From the NCBI GenBank assembly GCA_026168455.1, contig CM047426.1, positions 30,191,058 to 30,255,057 of the forward strand: 64,000 nt of DNA, written 5' to 3'. The stretch comes from Theocolax elegans. Taxonomy: Eukaryota > Arthropoda > Insecta > Hymenoptera > Cerocephalidae. The notes under the pieces were generated by a model, which worked only from the letters and a program-made list of their open reading frames with translations, searched no databases and was not told where the DNA came from. This document shows positions 12,347 through 22,784 of the stretch, piece after piece. A program made the translations under genes and the position numbers. Positions within the stretch are counted from its first letter, which is position 1. Each line of letters starts with the position of its first letter.

Positions 12347-12763
12347 TTATACGTTTAATGAATATAGTACTACAAAATTTGAAAAAACATCTATTGTAGA
12401 TAAAATGTATTTTACCCCCTCCCCTTTTGAAGTTGGTAGAGTACCATTATACAAATCAATATATAATAATTCGCTTGGTTCATTTACAATCATAGGTTGA
12501 AACGTATTTTGATACTTAACCGTCAAATATTTATTTCTCTGACAATAATCACAAACTTTTGATATTTCAAAACAATTTTTTCGTAAGCTATGTACAAAAA
12601 ATATTTTATTATCATGTATCATTGTATAAATTATCTTTGGCTCTACGTGTTCATAATACTCATGTAATTCGTCGACTAGATTTTTTATTATACTATCTGC
12701 TAATATAATTTTTATTGTGTGGATTAATTTTATTTTCAAACCATTTAACAGCTCTCTATCTTC
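12347..12763 (-). pseudogene. Ty3/gypsy-like integrase fragment (decayed retrotransposon)
   Basis: The frame is open on the minus strand from a stop at about 12764 down to a TAA at 12347 and has no plausible start codon. Residue numbers count from 12739. His26 and His31 pair with Cys63 and Cys66 in an integrase HHCC zinc-binding pattern. It is followed by YIDLYNGTLPTSKGEG, with the first core Asp at about residue 95, and a TIDVFSNFV block with Asp117. The second catalytic Asp region and the Glu are missing because the frame stops. Typical integrase is several hundred residues, so this is only the N-terminal third. No reverse transcriptase, protease or LTRs were seen nearby. Confidence 0.7.
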
Positions 12764-15540
12764 TTATATATTGTATTGAATTATAATTACATACTGCACA
12801 GTACAGTCACATACAACATCACTTTTTTCCATTGTCGACACCGAGTAACGCCATAAAAAATTAATGTAAATACAATGTTTAATACGTTAGTTGAAACATG
12901 TATCGTCTTCATCATAACACGTAAAGTATGAAGACCGGTACAACACGGCACAACCATTAATAATTATTTGTCTCATCGGAAAACACAAAATATGAAACTT
13001 TATTTTAGAATAATATAGGTTGACTATATGTATATGTGAAAGCTCTAAAAGCAATTGCCTCACTAAAACTTTTAAGTATTTAAACACTTACAAAGTTACT
13101 CGCACATGTATAGTAGTAGGACAGAAGCGAAACTGGAATTAGAAGACGGATAAAAGCTGATTTTCCGCGGTAGCACAGCGGAATTAGAATTGTGGCAGGC
13201 ATGTCAAAGAGAGACTGCGGAAGACGCGAAATTTTATCGGAAGCCATACGCGACGACTGGTAGGTGAAGTGGGGAAATGCGGGGTTGGACGAATCGAGAG
13301 GAGAGGAGAGAAAAACCAGTCGGTCCGAGTTTGTGAATTCCGAACCAAAGGGATCGCCGTATATTAAAGTACTTTTCAACTTGCCTGCGCGAGCTCTGCC
13401 CTCTGTCCCTTCCCTTCATTCTCGGTGATTCTCAGCTTATCCTCTGTCTATCTGTCCATACTCGCATCTATTTTATTCGCACTAATTTTCTCGTATACTA
13501 TTTTTTGCTGCTGCAGCGATTCAAGTGGACTTCTGCTCATTGTTCCTAGCTATTCAATTCACACGAGGTTAAGTTTAATCTTTTATAAACTTTCATACTG
13601 AGATCTATCAAAATTTGAACCTGTTGTTCTTTTGAATTTGCAGTTTAAGCTTTTTCCATTCATCCAAAGGTACTATGTTAAGTCAATTTGAGTTATTTCA
13701 ATCGGATACACTAAATTGCAGGTTACAAGGTCATTGATGTATGTTTAAATAATTAGAAAGTATACTAATTTATGTACTATTTGTTTTATTTAAATTAAAA
13801 CTTCTTGGATTAAATATTAAACATATTATTATGGATTAAAAAGGCGAGGAACGAAAAAAAGGCGGACGACGGGACCTTGGAATCTCGTACTTTAACTATC
13901 GAGCTACATTAGTCGAGACGTCTTATCGCTCACTCTATCCTTCTCATACACCTACGTTGCGCGGAGATGCCCGTGACAGTGTTCACCCACAGAAGTGATG
14001 ATATTAATTTTTGGTTCCTCATAGAAGCTTTGTAATAGTAAAATTTTTCGACTCGTTAAAAATATGATATAAGTATGTTTTAACATATCAGGAGTCGAAA
14101 TCATGTGTTTTTAGAAAATGTCTGTATGGATGTGTGTCTGTATGTATGTATAATGTACGTATACCGCTGTATTTTCGAAACTACTCGGTCAATATCGCCC
14201 AGCTTGCGGGTATAGTTAGCTTTTTATTTTCTGAATTCCGGAAAAAATTTTGGTTATTTACCTCCCAAATAGTTTTTGTTTTAAAAACAATTGTCAATTT
14301 TTGATAAATTAATTTTTCAAAAATATTGATAATATTATTAATTTGTTTTAATTGGACCAAATGTACTTTGTAGAGAATGAAAAAATCTATCAGCTCGATA
14401 TTGAATTGAGAAATTATTTGTATTAGTTTTTTGTTATTTATAGTTTTGATTAAAAAAATTAAAATGTGAAAAAATTGGAGTTTTTATGTCGAACGTTTTC
14501 AGGAATAAAAAGCATTTAATCCATTTGAAATTTTGGGAAACAATATAGTAATTTTGGTAGTTTCAATCCCTATTATTTTTCAGCATATATTTTTGTACAA
14601 AAGTTTGATTGCTTGTATCTCTAAAAATAATTGGTCAAATATGTTGAAAATCGTGGAAATAGAACATAATAACAGCATTATAATAAAAATAATAATAATT
14701 AAAAAAAATAACATTATGCTGTAAAAATTTCAAAATCGCTCATAGATTAGTTTTAGAAAGAAAATTATAATCTAAAATGTAATTTGTATTAAATTTTTGT
14801 TTACATATAAAGTAATCTAATGAAAAATTGAATTGAAAATGAGAAATAGTCAAAGAAAATGTTTTTAGACAATCGAAAGAAAAGCAAAAAAAGATAATTT
14901 TTTATACTTTTAAATAATACCATCAAAAGTTTTTTATGTCAGTTGCAAAAAATTCAATCTAATTGAACACAATTTGTTTATAATGAAGACAAATTCTTGC
15001 AATATTTGAAATAGAAGATTATGAATCATGTTAATTGAGAATTGACGAAATGACGTTTATTTTTCTATTTTAATCATTCTTTTATTACATTTTTCGTATA
15101 GATGTGTTTATTGCACCATTACATTCATTTTCTTTAGCTAGCTATATAAGTAGCTATATAAGTTTCCATCAGAAAAAAATAATATTTTTAGAAATGTTAT
15201 AACAGTTTGTTTTAAATAATTAAATAATGCTATATTGGAGTAATATATTACATATAGGATCGTCGTGTTAATTTGAGGAAGCTACGTGCCAATTAATTGA
15301 CAGCGGTTTTTTATTTTGTTTTGTAATAACTGGGCCATCACAAACCTCATGATAATAAATGATTTTTTTTTTAATTTTCTTATTAACCTATTTGAATTAA
15401 TGTAGGGTGTATTTATGGTTTAAGAACTTAAGAAAACTATTTTATATAATGTTAAATTGGTCTTCGAATCCCTTAAAATGAGTTAATATCAGTTTATTTA
15501 GCCATTAAATGTTCAATCATAAGCATCAAAGTGAAGATTC
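12764..15540. other. Intergenic DNA with no supported gene
   Basis: A GC-richer island at 13080-13560 and another at 13850-14000 are followed by very AT-rich DNA to about 15540. The stretch around 14100-14280, with TGTATG-type runs and the phrase TCGAAACTACTCGG, reads like an old transposon remnant, but no ends were found. A 9-bp inverted repeat, TTTCGACTC / GAGTCGAAA, lies at 14046-14054 and 14092-14100. Confidence 0.5.
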
Positions 15541-15859
15541 AAAGTGATAGGAAGAGAGTCCACGAGTCGAGTAGCACTTCTTAGAGTAAGGAAGTCCAGT
15601 CTCCTTGGAGTAGTTACAGAGATACCCAGAGGCAATATTACACTAGTGCTGCTACGAAAGTCAAAGTAATATTTGAGGTTGGCTATTACGCGAATGAACG
15701 ACGAAATAAGCCCGTAGAGATAAAGAGAGATGCGGTAAGTAGTCCGGTCGTGGGCTATACGAGATTTCGAATTATGCCTGGACTGCCCATCCCTGGCGCC
15801 CCAGCTTCGCGCCCACGCTTTGATGAATGAGCCTCGCTCTTTCCCATAAAGCTTGAAGT

Positions 15860-16093
15860 ATGGTAAAAGCCAGGGCGCGCTCGTTGCTACCTATAATATT
15901 CCTGTGGGTCCTGATTCTCTCTTTCTCGGTTGCGCAGCATCCTCCTAACCTCGCGTGGCTAGGGGAGCTTTTAGATTCGCTAATGACTAATGGCCCCAAA
16001 AGGAGCCACGAACGCGCGGTTGCTAACCACCTCTCAATTTGGTTACGAAGCTTCCACACTCGTAGATCGCTGCGTGTTTCGAAGGAGCTATAA
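15860..16093 (+). CDS. Candidate small secreted protein (77 aa), unrecognised
   Basis: A single open frame with an ATG at 15860 and A at -3. Residues 1-6 are basic. Residues 9-24 are strongly hydrophobic (LLPIIFLWVLILSFSV), followed by Ala-Gln, a plausible signal-peptidase site near residue 25-26. The remaining 51 residues contain GPKR and TRRS, which could act as dibasic processing sites, so a secreted peptide precursor is possible. It lies in a GC-richer island (15540-16100). A 95-residue frame on the opposite strand covers the same bases, and I recognise no family. It may be a chance frame. Confidence 0.25.
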   Translation: MVKARARSLLPIIFLWVLILSFSVAQHPPNLAWLGELLDSLMTNGPKRSHERAVANHLSIWLRSFHTRRSLRVSKEL

Positions 16094-17208
16094 GTATAAG
16101 AGAGCCTTCTTTACATCGATCCTATTATAACATTTGACTGGTATTATTGCGTTAAATGCTCCACAATTTCTTTTTTTTATTTCTATAATTTAGAATGTTT
16201 ATTACTATACAGGGTAGTGAATTAAAAGTTTACCGTTTTTAAATTTGCTTAGACATCTCCTGTTCAAATTTGGTGATATTTTCTTATGAAATAAATCTAG
16301 GTGTTTCAAATTTTATAATAATACAATCATTCATTTCGAAAAAAGGCTAATCGTTATGATGAGCTATAATTATAACTATTGCAAGAAATAATTAAATGAT
16401 AAATTGTATTTTTTATTATAAAACATAATTTTTTTATATATTTAGTTACGCTATATTTATTTATACATTGTACACTCGTTCACGTTGCGTAATTAAAATC
16501 GAATTATATTAAATTAACTTTCAAATAACACAAGAAATTTAAATAGTTACAACTTTCTATACTCCAATATCACAATAGACAATCGTCAATTCGATAATTG
16601 ACAGTAAAACTGGCAACAAGATTCCGAGTGAACCAAGAGAATATCTTCATCCTTTTTCATACGGGTATAACGTCCATTTCGTAACAGAAGGTTAAGGTTT
16701 ATCACAGCCGACGTGCGAGCGAGACACCCAAGGGTGCTGTGATCTAGCTGTTTCGTCTTGATATTTTTCTCGGATCTTCGAGAAGTAGAAGGGAAAAGAT
16801 AGGAAAGCTTAAGATATATATATATATGGAATAATCCGTAGAATGAGGGAGAAAGCGATAGAAAAAAGGAAAAAAGTGAACCGGCTAAAGGACGCTGTCA
16901 TCCTTGTCAGGAATCCAATGAAGTGTGCTGGCATCCATTAGCTCCTTCCCTCGACAAATAATAAAAGTGCCATTAGGGCTTTAATCGATTTCACATGGCG
17001 TGTAGCACTGATTTATTAATAAATGTCAGTTTTTACATTCATTATTATAATAGCTTTTAAATCTCGGTAATGATACTCTGGAAATTTTTTTTATTGAAAC
17101 AAAAAAACGCTTAAAAGAATCAATGAAATAAAATAGTTGGGATAATGACTATATTAAAAAAGTTATTTATTTAAGTCAAGAGAATGTATTTATAAAAATA
17201 CTGATACT
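16094..17208. other. AT-rich DNA, no supported gene
   Basis: Mostly AT-rich. A moderate GC island at 16600-16990 carries no convincing coding frame. The sequence near 16210-16330 (starting ACAGGGTAGTG) resembles eroded transposon DNA but cannot be assigned. Confidence 0.4.
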
Positions 17209-17271
17209 CAGGGGCAGCGTTTCCGCTATAGATGGTATGGAGTACCATATGTATACCAAACGCTGCCTTGG
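17209..17271. mobile_element. 63-bp hAT-like miniature hairpin element
   Basis: It begins CAGGGGCAGCG and ends CGCTGCCTTGG. An identical 8-bp sequence, CTGATACT, sits on both sides (17201-17208 and 17272-17279). An 8-bp duplication with CAGGG-type ends is the hallmark of hAT transposons. The whole unit folds: GGCAGCGTTT (17213-17222) with AAACGCTGCC (17258-17267), TATA with TATA, and ATGGTA with TACCAT around a 5-base loop. It has no coding capacity. Confidence 0.65.
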
Positions 17272-17308
17272 CTGATACTTATTCATGCAATAACGTCCGT
17301 TTCTCTTT

Positions 17309-17311
<3 letters not shown>

Positions 17312-17350
<39 letters not shown>
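17312..17350. repeat. (TA)n microsatellite
   Basis: A perfect alternating TA run of about 39 bp, close to the hairpin element at 17209-17271. Confidence 0.95.
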
Positions 17351-17355
<5 letters not shown>

Positions 17356-18440
17356 CAATTAATCAAAACATTCTGATACTTTATAGAAATTAAGTTAGTA
17401 TGATAATTAATGTGGATTCAATAATAAATCACATTGATATAAATAGTATAATATTATATTGCCGTAAACAATATTTTCAATTAAACGTTCTATTAATTTT
17501 TTAATTACTTATCTTCAATTTGAATAAAGTACTCATTTATTTTAAAAACACTGTTTAAACAATAATTAGTTTAATTTCAATTTCAAATTTACAGTAATTA
17601 ATATGTAAATATATGATTTATTTAAAATTACTAATAGCATTATTCCTATATTTAAACCTAATGCAGTAAAATTATAATACTTATAAAAAGAAATAATATT
17701 AATAGATATAATTTATATATAGTAAATACATATACGTTATTGAAATTAATGAAAATGAGGTATGCCACTAAAAATTTATGAGCGTATAAATTATGAAATG
17801 TAAAATGATGAAAAATGTCTGAATTAAAAATAAAAGTAAAAAGATCACATAATTAGTTTCTATAAGTCACTTCCACAAACCCCCTTCACCAATAAATCAA
17901 GTGACACAAAGATTTTTTGATAAGACGATAAAGCTATAAACTCTTCTCTTCGCATACACTGACAAAACTTTATCCGATTGAACGCGTGCACCTTTTATCG
18001 CGTGTTAATCTGTAGCCCGGGAGCTGCTGTAACGTTCGTGCGGAAAAAAACGAACCAGCGGTTCACTTGCGATCTGGAACGAAAATAATTGCCCATGATT
18101 CTCCGTCTTCCAACGACTCTGGTCTTTATCTGAACGCTCTTCTTCCCCTTTCCAAGTCCATGCGCTCTGCTGTTGGACCTACCGACAGGCGCATAAATCC
18201 CAGGGCGCAGGATCGTCGCCGAAAATAAGATAAAGTCGGGGGATAAGGCTACCGGGGCGAGGGTAGAAGCTATAACGGAAAGAGAAAAAAAGCAAATTCC
18301 CGAATAAACACATCCGCGCCTCTTTATGTTGGTGCTTTGGTTAGAGAGAGCGAGAGCGAGAGAGAAGAGGAGAGGGAAGAGGAGAGGGATAAATAGAAAG
18401 AGTAAAGAATCACAGAGATGAATGCGAGCTTGTGTACCAT
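17351..18440. other. AT-rich DNA then a GC-richer island, no supported gene
   Basis: 17351-17930 is extremely AT-rich and empty of coding signal. 17940-18430 is GC-richer and ends in GA-rich sequence at 18345-18400. No frame can be defended. Confidence 0.5.
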
Positions 18441-18454
18441 TCGTATTATTAACT

Positions 18455-18765
18455 CAACCAGCGGAAAATGTCAACGACACCGTTATGCTCTCTTATCTCC
18501 CTGGCGCGATCATCTTTCTTTATTCTAGCACCACAGTCGGGAAATTCACAAGCACGCATAACCTCCCTATGTAGTGACTTCATTTGCTCGACGCTTTCCG
18601 TGTTTCTGCTTTTTTTGAAGACTGCTCCTTTCGCTTCTCCTTTGTCCTTTTTTCAAAGGCAGCAGCTTCCGTCAACCGCAGCTTATTGACTTATTCAAAC
18701 GCTTTTGCGTGCTCGGAGATTTGTGGATTTTCAACATCGTCAAGTGCGATTCTAGCAAAGATCTT
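18455..18765 (-). pseudogene. Decayed coding fragment, unrecognised, Lys/Glu-rich then Cys-containing
   Basis: On the minus strand one frame from about 18762 reads a helical, charged protein (segments IALDDVENPQISEHAKAFE and EKRTKEKRKEQSSKKAETRK) broken by one TAA near 18690. It then shifts frame near 18583 into MKSLHREVMRACEFPDCGAR and on through IREHNGVVDIFRW, ending near 18455. The composition looks protein-like rather than random, and one small indel would join the two parts. I recognise no family. The opposite-strand frames at 18468-18799 are probably shadows. Confidence 0.3.
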
Positions 18766-18799
18766 TCAGGGTACTTCTTTTGCTATGCTTTATGCTTGA

Positions 18800-20417
18800 A
18801 TGTATTTATTTTATTTTAGAAAATGTTTTATTTTTTGTTTATTAGGTTTAAGATACGATATTTATTACAGTTACATAATTCAGAAATAGAGCTATACTTA
18901 TATTCAAACGATTAAAACTATAACATTTGAAAATGAAAATGATTGAGAAACATCAATTGTTCAATAATTATTGTACACTATAATAATTAAATGAATGTAA
19001 GACTCGTCAAAATACTATAATTATTAATTTCATTCTACACTCGATTAAAATGACCATTCTAAAGATCAGGGCGAAAGTAGCATATGTTTCCTGTAAACGT
19101 CTTTATGGAACAAAAAGAAATTCTACGGGGCAAAAGTAAAAATAGTGCATTAGCTCCTCTTCTGAATATCTAACAACGATAGATCTTTCTCATCCTCATC
19201 AGGTTATACCTCTATTAGTATTCGTTTACATTCATTATACACACGTGAATTAAAAAATAAATTGATTTACAATGTCGGTGGTTAATGCATATGATGTGTA
19301 AAATTATTGTTGAGTAAAATTATATTGGTTATACGCCGGTTGACAATCGTCAACGGGCCAAGGAGAATGCCAGTTTTCCAAGGGGTTGGAGGGAAATAAA
19401 GGAAGGAGTTGGGGCAAAGGGAAGGGTGGAAACGAGGCGAGAGGAGAGAAAACGAGCCCTTTTTCTATCTCTTTCTCATCCTCCGAAGCATAGAAGGTGA
19501 GAGGCAGATACAGCGACAGAAAGAGCAAAAGAGGGAGTCAAGGAAGGAGCGAGAGCGAGAGTGAGAGCGAGATAGAGGGGTCTGAAGTCTGAAAGATAAG
19601 GTACCCCTCTCCACCTCCTAGATTATGGAATGGCACTTTAATTACACTAATGGGAGAACCAAATGTTAATTACAATTCGAAGTCTAAAAGAGAGACGATT
19701 CGCCATGGTGGTAAGACCGTGTGAGAGAGAAAGAGAGAGAGAGAGAGGGACGTTGAAAAAGAGACGGATGTATGCATACGGGATGGCGAGGAAGAGGGAC
19801 AGCGGTACACTGAAAGAGAGGTTGAATGAGAGGGAAAGAGAAGTCTGGATTTGCTGCAGGAGCGTGGGGGATTCGTTTCGGGATTAGTATTATTTAATTA
19901 AAAATGCCCTCCTTGATTAGTCGTGTCACTGGCTTTTACGTCTCTCGATAACATATAATATCTCCAACTTTCGAATAATAAACGAATGAAAGAAACATTG
20001 AACAGTTTATAATATCTTTCATAACTTTATAACGGAAAATACTTTTCTAAGAATATTAAACTGTAAAATTATAAGACTGTTTTGAACAGTAGCTATACAT
20101 TTCGAAAACACCTGCTAGAATATTTGAGCAGCTACAATCGAGCTACTTATGAATGTATTACTTTTGCTTTTAAAATTCCTTTATTAATAGTTGACATTGC
20201 ATTTGTGACATGGCAGTTGTAATGCATGTCACTTATAGACAATATTCGTTGGTTATAAGGAAGCATTCCAAAGTCCCGTGACTTATAGGGAATAAAGAAG
20301 CGTTCACTCGGAATCTAGCTAAGCCAGACCGTGAAGAAAGAGCTCGGACTTTTAGTTATTGACATGCGCACACATGCACAAACACTATTACAGAAAATAT
20401 CCTAATTCCTTTGGAAA
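18800..20417. other. Intergenic DNA with GA-rich islands, no supported gene
   Basis: 18800-19320 is AT-rich. 19330-19900 is a GA-rich island with interrupted GA runs at about 19540-19575 and 19726-19748. 19900-20230 is AT-rich. The open frames are low-complexity Arg/Glu or Ser/Leu strings. Confidence 0.5.
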
Positions 20418-20477
20418 CCTTGCAGCTCCTTAAAAATCCTTTTAGCACCTTGGTAGTCCTTCTAGCTCTTTGAAAGT
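20418..20477. repeat. 20-bp minisatellite, three imperfect units
   Basis: Three adjacent 20-base units begin at 20418, 20438 and 20458. Each starts CCTT, has an AGC near position 7-9 and a CTT or TTT-type second half. A partial unit follows. Identity between units is moderate. Confidence 0.6.
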
Positions 20478-20745
20478 CTAGCTTTGAAGATGATGCCCAG
20501 CTATGTATAACGCCGAGCTGTACCAAGTCCGTATATTATTGTACTCGAGCTTCTACCAGTAAACCGCACTTAAAATAGATATTAAAAACAAGGACAAATT
20601 CGACATTAATTTAAGTTTAATCGAGCTTCCAGAATGGCATGTTGATTGTAAGGTGCGAGAAGGAGAGAGAGAGAAAGAGAGAAGTTGCGCTATACACACA
20701 GTATACGCGCGTCGGATCGGCCGAGTCAAGCGGACGAGATGGGAC

Positions 20746-21167
20746 TGTTGTGTCAAGCGCATGCGCGCGGACTCGCTGCTCGGCTCAACACGACGAACTC
20801 GGTGATTCCGAGTCGGGCCGTCGAACGAGACGTGTAGTTTTATCTCGCTTATTTAATTATTATCGAGAGTGATTAGATTATTATTTTTTTGTTTGATTCG
20901 AGCATCTGCAGGTGAGAGTTCCTGCCTAACTCCCTGTTTCCAGCTTCCCGTCAAGCTGTGATTGTGCATGTGTATGCGGTAATCGCGTATAATAAAAGAT
21001 ATAAATTTTGCCGCGTGAACGCGGCTGGCGACCGTGACTAATTGTTCATTGATTTTGTGTATTATTATTAATTTACTTATATTAAAATTATCTAGCTATA
21101 AATAAAAGTGTTGTTATTTTATGATATGGGAGCCGTTCACCCTGATCCCCAGTGAACGTGTTTTACA
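20746..21167 (+). mobile_element. Possible solo LTR of a BEL/Pao-like retrotransposon
   Basis: It starts TGTTGTGTCAAG and could end GTGTTTTACA, the TG..CA form of an LTR. It has a CpG-rich first half, a TATA-like GTATAATAAAAG near 20988, an AATAAA followed by a GT-rich stretch near 21102, and a 7-bp stem CGTTCAC / GTGAACG near the end. No matching 4-6 bp duplication was found at these ends and no second LTR is present. A CpG-rich promoter region is an alternative. Confidence 0.3.
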
Positions 21168-22784
21168 TTATAATAGGTATATAGTGTATCGGATACTTTG
21201 AAATTTACGATCTTAACGTATTAAAAACAAGTACTTATGGTTATACAATTTAAAATACAAGCTAATTTTCATTTATCAAGAATGTATGTGGTTTTATATT
21301 TGTTTTATAACATAAACCGCGGTAAAGAAAATGGTAAATTATAAATATACGATTATATCAAGTATTGAATATGTTTAATTAAGACTTTTTTCACATAATA
21401 TTTACTCACCTGACTATAAATCAAAACTGGGCTCAGTAGCGCATGGGACACCGAGTTCGTTCGATTGGAGATAATTGCATTGTTTTCATTTATAAATGAG
21501 TTGCGTGAAATACAGATATTTTGGGTACGATTAGATTATTCATAGATGCAAAAAGCGTCATTAGGATCAAATAAAAAATGCATCTACTAATGCCGGAGTA
21601 ACGCATCACTTTATTTTATAGACCACGCACACGTGTAGTCGGTGTGAGTGTAAAATGAGCGGAGAATTAGTCCCGGGTTGATAAATTATGTCAGCCCAGA
21701 ACGTAAAGATTATGATTTGAGTATCCGTCGGCTTAACACGGACTTTCAAGGCATTATATCCAGTGGTTGGGATCCACTTGTGCTACGCCATAGGTATCTT
21801 CATGCCGGTGTGTAAACAAGCCATAAATGTTTTATTGCTTCTCGTGTGGTACACCAACATCCTGGGGAGAGTCCTCGCTTCTGATACTACCCATCGTATA
21901 TACGTGCATCCTTGTATACGTGTATGTATCCAGTACGACACAACCTACAGAACCTACACAACACTGGAAAATCGCGAAGAGAGGCGCGCTTTAAAGGAAA
22001 AAAGAACAAAGGAGAGACAGATTTAGTATAGAGGGGAACCCGGAATCACTAGTGCGTGCTTTACGCAACGGATAATTCTTTGCGGGGCGTTTTTATTGTT
22101 TTTACGGGGATTTCGGAACCTCGGAGATAAGAAGAGAGCACCCTCGAAATGTGATCTTAAGTGGCTCGACATGTGATCTTGGAGGTGGGATACCGGAAAT
22201 CGCATAAATATGTCAATGTGGATACAAACACATTGAAATTACTATTCGGTAACTGTTTTATTTAACTTATTGAACAATTCGATGAGTAATAATACATTAA
22301 GTATAGATATGGTTTATTAACAAGTGTATAAAAACTATTCGCGTTTAATGACATAATATATTAATTAAAGTAATATACCAAGTTTTTTACATGTATCCTC
22401 AATCTTAACTTTCATACTAATTAATTGTATACAATATATAACGAACGTGTATTACAAAAAAAATTTAACGACTTGTAGATAAATACCCACCAAGAATGAA
22501 AAATTTTAAAGAAAGTGAAAAGTATCGTTCTCAGTGTATATAGAGATAATATTACCCTGTTAAACACAAGTGGAAAATTTTATACATATTTGTACGTATA
22601 CCGATAAAACATGTCTGCGCAGAAATTAATAGACTGTTGAAATTACAAATTATCATAGTAAGAGTGTGCGTATAAAAAATTAATAAATTATACTTATCAA
22701 TAATTGTATTATCTTAAAATTATTTAATTTTCTTATCGCTATAAGTGATTTTATGTATACACTATATATTAACTATAGAAATTG
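21168..22784. other. Mostly AT-rich flank of the transporter gene
   Basis: An island at 21600-22210 carries the candidate frame at 21802-22026. 22210-22784 is AT-rich, lies 3' of the transporter on its own strand and probably holds its 3'UTR. An ATTAAA hexamer on the minus strand (22728-22723), about 57 bases past the stop, is a possible poly(A) signal. Confidence 0.4.
21802..22026 (+). CDS. Candidate frame with signal-peptide-like start (74 aa), unrecognised
   Basis: Starting at the ATG at 21802, the protein opens MPVCKQ, then the hydrophobic run INVLLLLVWYTNIL, then RVLAS, which could be a cleavage site. The rest is Tyr/Thr-rich, then a Lys/Arg/Glu-rich tail. A GTATGT at about 21922 could be a splice donor, so this might be a first coding exon of a secreted or membrane protein. 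There is no other support, and a chance frame is possible. Confidence 0.15.
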   Translation: MPVCKQAINVLLLLVWYTNILGRVLASDTTHRIYVHPCIRVCIQYDTTYRTYTTLENREERRALKEKRTKERQI

